A stretch of 64,000 bases of DNA from Ptiloglossa arizonensis. Its lineage: Eukaryota; Arthropoda; Insecta; Hymenoptera; Colletidae. Shown here one piece after another: positions 39,801 through 51,895 of the stretch. The notes beneath the pieces were generated by a model. It made no database searches. It saw only the letters and a list, made by a program, of their open reading frames with translations, and was not told the origin of the DNA. The position numbers were made by a program, and so were the translations under genes. The DNA is taken from the NCBI RefSeq assembly GCF_051014685.1, contig NC_135058.1, positions 17,610,811 through 17,674,810 of the forward strand. The letters are read 5' to 3'. Every line of letters starts with the position of its first letter. Positions within the stretch are counted from its first letter, which is position 1.

Positions 39801-42800
39801 TTGTCGATCTAAAATAGTCATAGAAAGGCTAGTACGCACACATGTGATACGCAATTTGAGAATATATACGAATATACGGGTTGTGGACGACATAGCCTCG
39901 CGAGATATCTCGTTAGCAACGTTAAACATTAATCTTGCCCGGAGATGCGAAAAAATTAAAAATAAACAGAAAATATCAAGGATCGCCTGTCGCGTACAAG
40001 GATATATAGAAATCATGCAAACGATTTTATACAAGACTTCAAGTAATTTTTCACATTTTAAAACAGCACGTACACTTATATTAATTGGATGATTCGGTGA
40101 ACGGTTAAAGTATTATATTTCATTAATTGCATAATGTCTGCAAAACATGTTTCAGAATCGGTAAATTTACGAATTTAGTAAATACTACGTCTGTTTTCAA
40201 ATTACAAACTTATGGACCCAACGACTTCTTTTGTGAATTCTTCCTGGCGTATATAATATTCAAACCAGAGTAACAACTAAATGTATGATTAATTGTTAAT
40301 AATGGTTAATAATTAATTTGTAGACTTAATACACATTCCTTAACATTTATCTGAAACTTTAATACTTCGATAAACATGGTTAGGCAACGAAACATTGATA
40401 TATTTACTAATTAAAACATTTGATCAATTCAACAATTTGAAGGCAAAGTATCACAACAATTGCACAATTCTTCGTATCCTGTGCACTGTGACTCGCAGTA
40501 CCCCTCCGAATCTATTCCTCTATTTCTTACTCGGCGAGTAACCATTACCGGAGATCTACGATGCTAACCAATCTTGCAATAGGATTCTGACTAATTAATA
40601 TAATAATCAATTAAAAAGTCAACCTTTTATAGCAACGGAGATACATTTAGTGTAACAATTCAATCGAGGATGAGATTCATTCAACAATATATAGAATACG
40701 TGGAAGATAAGGGAAACCAGAAGCGAGCCGCGGAATACGAAGAATATTAAATACGAGGGTTACAAACAACTTCCGATTGACTGCTAATAAAGATGAAAAA
40801 TAAGGGAAACAATTTTATCGCATAAGTTCAAAATTGCATTGCTTTTGCGTAAAGTCGTTATACAAATTCAGGCACAAAGTCTCATACCGTGACACAACCT
40901 TTTGTAACCTCTCGTCAAAAAACGACGCCGCCGTCCCCATAAATACGGGCAGTGTAATTTTCTATTTCCTGTCATTGCTAGTACTTGTTTACCGTTTATC
41001 TGTATTAATAATCTCTTTTCTTAATTTCGATTAAGAATCGTTTAATTTCTGGATGTAATAGTAATCGTCTTATATTGGCGTCTGTTTGCCTCTTGTCTTT
41101 TCCATATTGTCTCATTCGCACACTTCGGATTTCTCAATCGTCCGAAGCGTGTAAATATAGTAAATAGGTACAAATAAGATTATGATTTACGGGCTTTAGA
41201 TGGACCATATGCTACCGCTTTAAAAGTTCGGATTGGGATACACTTATTTAGCACAACCACAACTATCGATAGAAACAGGAATGCTGAACTTTAGTCTCAT
41301 ATGTTTTGTTTAGGTACTGGCTAGTACGAAACCTTCCCAAAACCTGTACTATTTCTGCATCACGGTGCGCGCGAGTTGATTAACCACAACTCATACAGCA
41401 AGTCGAAACTACTATACACCGCAATATGGGTCGGGTAGCTAGACAGAGATCGAACTCTGAGAACTTTGTCACACCGAGACTTGGACAGGGGTTGTCGTTC
41501 TGCGAGACAGCGTCGGCATCACCTTTAGTCAAGTTATTTTGCAGTTTCGTAGCGGTTGTTGGTTTTTAAATTGGCCGTTTTGACGAACCGTTTTAAAAAA
41601 CGGACCTAGAAGAAAAGGCTACTATTTGACGATGCGTTAACGTTAATATTATAAACATGTGTTCGTTTCATGTATCCATAGATTCATAGGTTGAGCATAG
41701 AAACTGAATCTAACAAAGCAAAGAGTTATACATTTATAAGAGTTATAACTCCCGCAAGAGTTATAACTACTGATTTTTAAGGAAAATTCAAAGGTAACAG
41801 ATTTAAATTTCAGTATACATTTATTGAATTTTATAGTTGCCACTTTGTTCCGCAATCTTCCTACATTTTTCACGCACGAAGATTCCAACTTGAAGATTCC
41901 ATTTCTCCAGAAGTCCTCAGGTTTTTCAACGAAAAACTTTTCAATGTAAATTTTTATATCGACCGAAGATTTTAAGTTTTTGCCGTTAAGGGAATTTTGT
42001 AAAGACCTAAATAAGTGAAAATTTGAAGTTGCAATGTCTGGTGAACAGGGTTGGTGGGTCAGGACGTCCCAACCAAGCTTTAGCAACTTTTGTCGAGTAG
42101 TCAAAGAGGTCGTGTATTGTTCTAATGAATTACGACGTTTTTCCGATTCGCTAGTTGTGGACGTTTTTGTTCAATCGCTAGCTTTAATTTGTCTAATTTC
42201 GAGCAATATTTTTTCGAATTTATCGCCCGTTTGTTTAGTAGAAGCTCATAATACAGAATTCCTTTCTTGTCCCACCAGATCTAAAGCATGACTTTCTTCG
42301 AGTAAAGACTAGCTTTTGGTGTCACTAAAGGTGGTTCATTTCGCTTTCTCCAGAATTTTTTCCGTTCGACATTATTATAAATAATTCATTTTTCATTTCT
42401 GTCACTACTTGCTTCAAAAATTGCGTCCCCTCGTTGCATTTATAGAGCGAGTTTTTTTGTTGACAACTAAGACCCAAAAATTCAACATTTCTTCATTGTT
42501 TTAATACAATCTTTTGGGAGGACTTTTTACACAGTTAAACGATAGAGCACTAAAAATTCTCGCACGATTACGAAGTTATAAAGAAAATGATAATCGTTGG
42601 AAGCTCTCCAATCGTCTGTAATCGATTGAAACCAATCTTTAAAATACCACTTTCTTTTCGATTTTTTGAATACAACTTGGTAATAGTGCGGAATAGTGCA
42701 AAATTTTTCATATAATCATTAAATCAGTCTTTCATTAAAATCAGTCTCACAGGTAAGAAGAATTTCCTTATAACACAGCGTACAAATACTTGTTGGAATC

Positions 42801-45800
42801 AGTGTATATAAACGGATTTATCTCATCATTGCACGCAGAAAAATACGAATATACGTATTAGACCTATGTGTATTTCGTATTCTACCCGGGGGAAAATACC
42901 TTACAACACCGCATGATCAAATGCATATACGTGCATAGTATTGCATAGAGTTCATACTAACATTGGATTATTATTTGAAATAGTTTCCGGTAAACACAGA
43001 TTGCCAAGTAAAGGAAGGTGAACAACGAATTACGTATGCATTGTTTTAGAAGAAACGAACCTGATCGATGTCCCGTACACGAATGTCCGAATATCTAAAT
43101 ATACCCACTTAGAAATTTTTCTTTCGTTTTACGCTGAAAAATTCGTCTACAATACGATTAATTTCTTTTAAATGGTTCTGTTTGTGAAAATATATAAAGA
43201 TCAGATTGAAATAAAATTTGTCGAAATACTTATTGAACGGTTGATACAACATTTGCAACATACATATCGTAACAACGCATAGAAATGGTAGGTAGAACAA
43301 ATTTTTTACGGTACAATATATGAAAACAGAAATACGTCTTATATATCTTTGATAATAAGATTCGAAAGGACCGTGGTAAGTAAGTTCGAGTGTACGACTA
43401 CTGACCTGCCTGCGAACCGATTGCGTAAAATTCAAGGCACACTTCCAGCTTACATCGTAACAGGAGAAAGGATACATCTATTTGAGTTGTCATATATCAA
43501 GCTCCATTTCGAGCCCAATACCGTTTATAGAAAATATTTTTTCTTCTATTTTAAAAACAATAGCTATTTAGTCAGTTGGCAATATCTTCTTGGAAGAGCA
43601 TCATATTTAAGAAACAATAATTATAAAATATCTATATACGTTTACGAATATACAATTAGTTACGCATTTTTCATCGTTTTAGCACAAAGATGAATTTTCA
43701 TATTTAGAATATTACCGATATAGAATATTTTTTCTTCCGTGTATATCTTAACGGATCATAATTACGGTTCGACAAATATTATTTTTCGGTCGAGTAAATA
43801 TTTTGATATTGTTTAGATAGAAGATATTTTGGTAATTACATTTATTTTGGAAATTCTATCGTTTTGTTTAATATACTATTTTCAGAGAACAATACCTCTT
43901 CAATGTTTTCGAGGTGATAGTTTCGACTTTGGAATCGAAATTGCAGCGAATTGAAAATCTGGACAAAGCAGTGGAACATCTGATGAGAAGAGTAGAAGCT
44001 TTGGATTCACGCGTGAACGATAATATCGACAAGACCGATGCAGTAATTACAAAGCTGCGAACGCTGGATCTGAAGCTTTTTAATTCTCAACCAATGTTTC
44101 TGCCAACCGAACGTTCCGTGTATTCAGCAACACTGGCCAACGATAAAAATGACAGTGAAATCGAAGGCGGTACGTACTCGAGTATTATTTACGATAGTTC
44201 CCATTCCTGTCACACGTGGCAGCAGCCATTTCAAATAGTTGAGCGAAGGATAAGGAATCCAATCCGTCGATGGTTTAGGTAGTTGGAGCTCGGTGAGAGT
44301 AGATACTTTGGTATATAGCAATCGGTACAACTATGCTTATCGTTAGGTGTACCTAGTCACACGCGTGTTCGTAATACAAAATGGATGTACGATATCTACA
44401 TACATGCAGTAATCTATCGCATATGCATTACAGATCTATACATACCTTCGTCCTCCCGTTACCTTTCTTTTTTCTTTTTATTTGCTTTGTCCCTTTCATT
44501 TACGGAGATTTACATTCTCTAGGCGAAACAGCTCCGACGATTCAAGCGATTCATCACGATAGGAAGGATTCAGCACCCGAAACTCTCGGTGAGAAACTAT
44601 TGTCGCTCGATCAAAAGGTTTCCGATATAGACAATAAATTGGTCGATCTGAAAAATCAACTGGACAATAACTTTTTACAAAACGACGACATAAACGCCGA
44701 AGCGAGCGAAAAGAAGCCAGTTAGCATGAGTGTAATCGAAATCACAAAAGCGATGAGCAACGAAGTAATAAATCACATAACGATCGAAATAGACAATTTG
44801 AGACAAACCACAGGCAATATGGATAGGAAGTTGCAGTTTCATATGAACTTGGTCACCGATCATTTGGAAGCTGTTTACAATATGATGACGGATGTACACG
44901 ATGCGATACTTGTGAGAGGTCACGGAAATGGGAAACGGAATGGTAATGGAAACGGAAATGCAAACGGTCAACAGATTTTCAACCTTACGACAACCACAGA
45001 AATACCACCGAAACAAAATAAGATCGATCGACTCGTCGAACAGATGTATCCCATGTTGACCGTTTCCGAAAAAATGGACGAAGTTTGGAACGTTGTGGTA
45101 AGCCAACATATCGATTATGGAACCAAGTTCAATTAGATACGAGTTGGTTTTATTTCGAGAATTTCCATTTCGGTTTTTGTAAACATCGTGATTTTAGACG
45201 ATCATTTATCGAAAATGATATAGCAATATACAATTTTTGTACATGCTATCGCTACAAGGATGGACGAGCAAAGAAATTCGATGATGCTTCGTATACACAT
45301 ATGTATATATGTACGCCTTGTATAGGTACGCGCGCGCGCGCGCGCGTGTGTGCTGTGTGTGTGCGCGCGTGCGCGTGCAGATGAAAATTGGGCATTAGTT
45401 GTAGTATAACCAAAGATCGTAATATTAGAATTTGGTGGTTTTATTCGACAATGTCTATTACATTTTAAACATTCGTACAGGTTGGCACGAAGAGTTCCGT
45501 GGACGATCTTTTGCCAAAATCGGACGAGTTACTTACGCAAACGCAAAGGCAGGAAAGAGCAATAAGTGAAATTCACGCGGATTTAAGGTCAAAGACAAAC
45601 AAGATTATTGAAAACTTGGAAGGAGTCGAGAATAGGTTGAGGAAACAAGAGGACGACGTTGCTACTCTTGCCCAGCGTCCAATCCCGGCGGAATTGTTAC
45701 TCGATCCCACGATCGATCGGCTCGTCGAATATGATTCGAGTAGGTCAGTTCCCTTCTTCATTGTTTTCTTATTTATCTTACTCGAATAGATTATACTTTT

Positions 45801-48800
45801 AGATAATTCGAACGATTGTTTTATTTCTTCCGTTTATTTAAGGTATTTACTTAAATACGATCTACATATAAAATGTAAATAAATAGTGCATACAGCTTTC
45901 AATTTGGTTGCGCATGCTTTCTTTTCCGGAATATAATTTCCATATTTTTAGCATTACGCTTTGTAATCTCGAATCATTTCGATCGGTTGTTCTCGATCGT
46001 TTATATCCAATCGAGAACAACCGATTGAGAAAACCGTTCTAGCCACGCGATTATGAGAATTACTATGCTAATAATAATTGTAAAGATAATAATTTTCGAT
46101 TCGTGAAAAGATAATTTATGACATTTCAATTTCGATGTTTGTCTACGATTTTTTGTTTGTTTTTTGTTTTCGTTTAGATACGTTGGATTATCCGAAGATC
46201 TTACAACCGAAACCACCGTTTCACCGGTGACACCAACTACCGTCGTTTCATCGGTGTCAATGTCGATGTCTTCTTCGACCTCGTCGAATATTATACAGAC
46301 CAATAATTTCAATAATTCCAGCAATGTCAATGGTTCCAGTATGTTTTCTAATTTGACCACGACTTCTGGGATATCAGCATCTTCGAGTACGCAAAGACCT
46401 TCAACTAAAAATCGTGGTGTTATATTTCCAAGTGTCAAAAACAAACCAAGTCCAGCGAACTCGACTTTCGCTACCGATGCGTTTCTCAGTTACAAGGACG
46501 TTAAGGTAATTATTTTATTTACCATAATAAATCGATACGATCGAGGGTAAGGAAAATACTTCCATAGAGAATAGTACGTATCTATTGTACGTATAATGGC
46601 ATTTGATTAGTAAATTACTCACTCACGTAACGTAACCATTTTTGCCTACTTTTTTTATTTGTATGCTGTTACACTATTTTCGTTTAGCTTTTTCTTCTCT
46701 CGTGCAAAAACTCCTCCACAGCCATATCCCAGGCCTAACTAGTGCTTACCTGCTCCCGCGTTGTGTACACGACTTACTATTATCACGGTTAACTACATTC
46801 ATTCTGTTCTACATGCATGTATCGTAAGGTATATATAGAAAACGTAGATATAACTTATGCATTCGAATCTACATATCTGTGTATGTGTATACATCTGCAC
46901 ATATATGTATGTACATTTCGAGAAGAAGGTTTATACTTGAAAATTGGTTATGCAACGAACCGATTACCGTTGTGGACGTTTCATTTAAACGCACGACCTA
47001 TAGTTGCTCGTAATTGCGCCTCTCGAGAACTTTAAACCGCAACGTGAAAGTCGCTATACTGGATTTACTCGTTTACCGTGCTTAAACGGCCAACTCGAAT
47101 AATCGAACACCACCGCGATGAGTCTTATCGCGAGTATCGTGTTACGTATCCCGACACTATTTACTTTTTCCACTTTCTTCTTTGTACATAGAAATACCAA
47201 AGTTTGCGGCGATTTGAACATTTTTCACTAAATCGTTGAGCATGCCATGTATGTATGTATATACATATGTACGTAGGTAGGTAAATACGTATTCATCGAC
47301 GACAGCCGTCGACAATTTTACTTAACATTATCAAAAAATAATTACTTTTTTTAATCTTAATCGTCTTTCGTAAGGTTTTTTCACGCCTCCGTGTATATGT
47401 ATGTACATAGTTGCCATTGTATTCGGCTTAACGTGGAAAATTTAATCAGACAAAATAATTAATAATGTTATTGAAAATATTAGCTATCGGTATTATACAA
47501 GTATTTATGTATGTAGGTAATCTGTTCGATGATTGTATTTTTACCAGCCGAATAACATTTATCAGACAGACACCCGCGAAATGTGTGCGCAATTTTAAGC
47601 AGAGTATTTATCTATGTATATATTTTTCGAAACATAAAAGACCGTTTCTTATAGAGTACACATGTATGAAATATTACAGGGTTACTCGTGCGTTGATTTA
47701 CTAAACGCAGGCATGAGAGATAGTGGTGTCTATTATCTTCAAATACGCGGTACCACCTACTGGTTCCTCAAAGTTTATTGCGAACAAGACATCGCCGAAG
47801 GAGGTTGGACGGTAAGGATGACATTGAAATATGATTTATTAAAGTTATTTTTATCATTTTAATAGGTGATTCAATTAATCATTCAAATATTCGTGTACAC
47901 GTACATATGTATATTTTGTACAATATATATGTTAATATCTATAACATGTTCCGCACAAAACTATGAAGATTGTCTCTGATAATTTGTTAAAATTGTAAGC
48001 GATGTTCACGATGTGAGAGAAGTCCGACTCTTCGCTTATACAATGTGTCTTCATGATAGCAATGCTTTCGCGACGCGAAATTTTGGCAGATTACATTAGC
48101 AATAGAATACATAAATTTTAAAATACAATGTGTAACGGGAATCGTACTTTGTTAAGTTGACGCGAGCTAAGGGTGCTGCAGTTACAGATTAATCCTAAGA
48201 CTTACAATTCGAATTTAAGAATATCTAGATGTAACTTTTAGTTTCTAGAAATTTTTGATTAATTGTAACAAGTTTCCTATTTTTGGCAATAGAATGATTG
48301 GATGTTGCTTATAATCTATTCACATTTTTACTTTTTAAATAGTAAATACGTATATATACCACCTTACAGCCAATAGCTAAACGACTCCAACTGACTTTGT
48401 AGCCATTGTTTAGCGCTTAAACGTTCACCTTTCCTGAGGATACACGGTCCGTGTTGAAATTATTCATAGCCCTTAACCTAGCTATAAAATATCCAGTCTT
48501 TAAAATATATTTTTCTTAGATTATATACGGTGCTTATATAAATATGAAACACCTTCTCAAAATCAGTTTTGTAATCCGAAGTTTCATTATCTACCTAGGT
48601 GAAAGCAGTTTGAATTTCCAGACTCAAGATTATTGGTTATCGGCCAATAGATGACACTGTCTATGGTTATCACTTGGCGTCAATGAAATAAAAGCAGTGT
48701 CAAACATACTGATTCGACGAGGAAGGGCCATCTATTTAATCTCGAGAATTTTTTGTTTTTTCATGGAATATCTGTACATGAAGTTACTCGTACTTCTTTC

Positions 48801-50431
48801 ACGCAGTTTTATACGCATTACCTGCTGTCGTATTTGAAAGAATCGTATTTATTTGAAAGAAAATAATATTAATATGTATAGTCAAAGTAGAGGCAACGAC
48901 GTCTTTGTTTCGTTGAAAGAATGGAACACAAATAGTTCACGTTCGACACAAAGGAAGATTGTACACCGCGACTAGATTGTATTTTCGAAAATAACGACAA
49001 CGTATTATATATATAATATTCTGTAATCGCTTTCTGTAATTATCGACACCGCAATACAATATCGTTTTATGCATAGGTTATTCAAAGAAGAGATGATTTT
49101 GGCGAACCGAGAGAAAATTTCAACCGAGATTGGGCAGACTATAAAAACGGGTTCGGTGATCCTGCCAGAGAGTTTTGGCTTGGTAACGAGAACATATACA
49201 TGTTAACGAATAATGAAGACTATATGCTTAGAGTGGAGCTTGAAGATTTCGAAGGAAACAAAAGGTAATAATAAAACGAACATTTCACAAATTTAATTTT
49301 TTTTTTATAAGAAAAGGACTTTATATTGTCTATTTTTTGTTTCTTTTAATTTCAAACGTTTACAGTAAACTGTAAGGGTATGTTATTGTTTATCGTTTAT
49401 ACCAGGCATGTCGAATATGTGGCTTGTTCGACCATGTTATTATTTGCTTGTGACACAATGGTGTATTGTTTGGTATTTTTATGACTGAAAAAATTAGCTG
49501 TAAACTATTTTTGACATTGTAAATTATATCCCTGTCGTGCCACCTAGTAAAATAATGTAAAGTGTTTCAAGGGCTAAAATAGTTTAACGTGCTAGATATT
49601 TATAACATATTTGTACACTTTTTTATTATACCGCCGATACGACAGTACTGCATTAAGAATAGTAGATACTCATATAATGGTATTTCTTTCCTAGGTACGC
49701 ACAGTATTCTCATTTTAAAATTTACTCGGAAGCAGAATACTACAAATTGGAGATCGATGGTTACGATGGAAATGCGGGCGATTCCTTAAATGATCCCTGG
49801 TATGGATCAAACAATAGTCCCTTCTCAACATATAACAGGTAAGAAGTTTTCCATGTAATCGATTATATATTTGATTTTATTTTGGATCACTGTGAAAATT
49901 CGTATTATTTGTTATATGTTTCTGTATTGTATAATCCATTGAAAATCATTGATAATGCGAAATTTAATGAAAGTGCTAACTAGCATGTATACCTCAGATG
50001 TATAGTAATCGATCATTTTAGTAATCAATGCATTTAATTGAATTTCACAGGGACAATGATAGATCGTCGTTGAATTGTGCTTCAATGCTGAAAGGTGGAT
50101 GGTGGTGGAAATCATGTGGACGCGGATTGAACGGTCTTTACTTGAACGATCCCCAAGATTTGACCGCTCGGCAAGGTATATTCACATCTCCATCCTCTGT
50201 CTATATAAGAAATACTAGTTAAAAATTGATCATCTTTAACGTTGCATTATCTACGTAGAAAGAAAGGAAATCGGTCGCAATAAATGTCTAATGTATTCAC
50301 GATATGAAAGAATGTTTTCTTTTCTGTTCAAAGGTATTGTATGGTTCCGTTGGAGGGGTTGGGATTATACGTTAAAACGAGCTACGATGATGATTAAACC
50401 AAAAGGACCGACAGCAGCGGTATAGATTATA
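33894..50431 (+). CDS. Secreted fibrinogen-related protein with long coiled-coil stem
   Basis: Eleven exons: 33894-34066, 34190-34237, 43886-44169, 44523-45097, 45481-45743, 46178-46505, 47680-47811, 49077-49264, 49695-49838, 50051-50175 and 50334-50431. All junction phases match and the sum is 2358 bases (785 residues plus stop). Residues 1-20 form a signal peptide ([16 protein letters not shown]), followed by NVS and NVT sequons. Residues about 75-447 are heptad-like coiled coil. Residues 448-557 are a Ser/Thr/Asn-rich stalk. Residues about 558-785 are a fibrinogen C-terminal domain with [55 protein letters not shown] and a KRATMMIKP end. The first Asp of the usual calcium-site DxDND is Asn (NRDND). 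The family includes ficolin/techylectin lectins and scabrous/angiopoietin-type signals; which applies here is unknown. Confidence 0.93.
36338..36432 (+). repeat. (CATA)n tetranucleotide microsatellite
   Basis: About 22 near-perfect CATA units inside intron 2 of the fibrinogen-related gene. The Thr-Tyr-Ile-His open frames over it are artefacts. Confidence 0.97.
41650..42500 (-). mobile_element. Degenerate mariner-family transposase remnant
   Basis: Minus-strand fragments match the layout of mariner (Tc1/mariner) transposases: a region like FLKQVVT, then SKKVML with a [13 protein letters not shown] block, ANRKNVV, then [36 protein letters not shown]. The frame is broken by at least one shift near 42350 and by in-frame stops, including one where the second catalytic motif (HxDNARPH) should be. 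The third catalytic Asp position in the PSDYHLF-type motif is Asn. Terminal inverted repeats were not found. It is an old, inactive copy inside intron 2 of the fibrinogen-related gene. Confidence 0.78.
45327..45378 (+). repeat. (CG)n/(TG)n alternating purine-pyrimidine run
   Basis: CGCGCG followed by GTGTG and further GCGTGC units, a potential left-handed (Z) DNA stretch in the intron between exons 44523-45097 and 45481-45743. Confidence 0.85.
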
Positions 50432-50979
50432 ACCATTTCCTAGAAAAAGAAAATATGTACTAGAAAAAGTTCTAGAAATAACGCTATGCGTAGCATTTCG
50501 TACAGGTGGTGCAATTCTTCTTAATGACCAAATATGTGAGAAACTTTGGAAGCGCCGAACAATTTCTTTTTAGAGAACCGACTTCATCATCTTTGTTCTT
50601 CCTGAATGCGATTTTGTTTGGAATTCCATCGTTGTTAAATATTTATTTTCATCGAATGATTCACCGGTAGTAATTTTGCCAGATGTAATTTTAGAAAATA
50701 ATGAAATGCTGTTATTAAATGTAATTAATGTCGATGGTTGAAACGTTGAAAGACGAGGTAGAAGTCGACAAAACGAGTGGGTTTAGCCTTCGCATCGGAC
50801 AACAAATAACTTCACCTGATAGAATAACATCGTAATCGTTGATACATTCTTTTGATTCGATACGAAGTATTAACTCCTGGATTATACCTCAGCATCTTTA
50901 AAAAAGAATAGACCGAATGGATGGTTGGATGGATGGATCGATGGATGGATGAAACTATGCATTCTTTTGAAATTATCAA

Positions 50980-51049
<70 letters not shown>

Positions 51050-51600
51050 TTTATTTTTATTTCTATTTTTACGTTAGGGGGCCATAGAATAATCGAGAGT
51101 TCTATCCGTAACTTGAACTCGAAATCATAGTCGTTTACGATTAAAGCAACAATCCAAGTGGATTTCTACTTAACGAATCTGCATGTTAAATACAAAGCAT
51201 TTACTATTGTAAATAAATGTCCGAATGATGTCGTTGCAAATTGTAAAAAGTATTTTTAAACATTAAAAGAATTTATCTTTCGTGAAGTGAATTGTAGTTT
51301 CTTAATCCCAACATCAAACTATCTCTATATGTACCTATTTACATAATGTGCGAAATATTATAAGATGACGAAACCTTTTTTTCCTGGGGGAAATCTAGAA
51401 ATTATGCCTCCGACTAATTTATAGTTCACGTTATCGCAAAATGTAATCATTTCTCTTTAGATCAAGCGAAACCACAATAAAAAAAAAACACGATTTTTGA
51501 CGAAGTTAAATTTTTTCTGGCCATCGTGGTCTACAATGTTTTTTCGCTCCTCGAGTAGTGTTGACATTGAAAAAATTCTACCTTCACATAAAAAGTGCAA
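50432..51600. other. 3' flank of the fibrinogen-related gene
   Basis: AT-rich sequence without coding signal. It contains a GGAT-rich run (50917-50951), the (ATT)n microsatellite at 50979-51050 and AATAAA-type hexamers near 51.21 kb that could end the upstream transcript. It is the transition from genic sequence to the repeat domain. Confidence 0.6.
50979..51050 (+). repeat. (ATT)n microsatellite
   Basis: About 23 uninterrupted ATT triplets, grading into TTTTTA units. Confidence 0.97.
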
Positions 51601-51601
51601 C

Positions 51602-51895
51602 TTGTACGGGTATTGTGTAAATGATAAGAAATAAACAAAATTAATTTAAAATATCTAACAAACAGTTATTACTTTAGACGTTTCAAAAATTTCAGAAACT
51701 TAAGAAACATGTTAGTACTGGGTTAGTTCTGCGGTTAGGTCACGGTTAGTTCAGGGTTACTGCTGCAGTTAGGTCAGGGTTAGTTCAGGGTTACTTCTGC
51801 TACTACAATTATTACTTCGCATATCTTAAACACTTAATAAACTTAAGTAACATGTTAGAAAGCATCTTCTGCATTGAAATTCGATTAATTTCTGA
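51602..51895 (+). repeat. Anchor repeat, copy 1 (diverged and interrupted)
   Basis: The segments 51602-51675 and about 51822-51895 match the start of the anchor found at 57227 and 63567 (TGTAAATGATAAGAAATAAA; ACATGTTAGAAAGCATCTTC). Between them is a short G-rich insertion, and a piece of the anchor around ACATGTTAG is present on both sides of it. After 51895 the sequence passes straight into the 240-bp satellite. Confidence 0.8.
51717..51800 (+). repeat. Short G-rich telomere-like fragment (TTAGGTCAGGG type)
   Basis: Contains GGGTTAG, GCGGTTAGGTCACGG and CAGTTAGGTCAGGGTTAG, degenerate 11-base units with the G-rich strand on the plus strand. This is the opposite orientation to the large array at 58-63.5 kb. 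Confidence 0.75.

Larger units (their letters stand above)
34238..43885. other. Long intron 2 of the fibrinogen-related gene
   Basis: 9.6 kb between two in-phase exons. It contains a (CATA)n microsatellite, the mariner remnant and AT-rich filler. No splice-compatible additional exon or nested gene was recognised on either strand. Confidence 0.6.

Noticed and set aside
41430..41480. Possible tRNA on the minus strand (a TTCGATC-like loop flanked by CAGAG/CTCTG)
   Set aside because: The loop is one base short and no matching acceptor stem, D-arm or anticodon arm can be drawn around it.
43109..43477. Minus-strand open frame of 122 codons in intron 2 of the fibrinogen-related gene
   Set aside because: AT-rich composition, no recognisable domain and no compatible splice partner.
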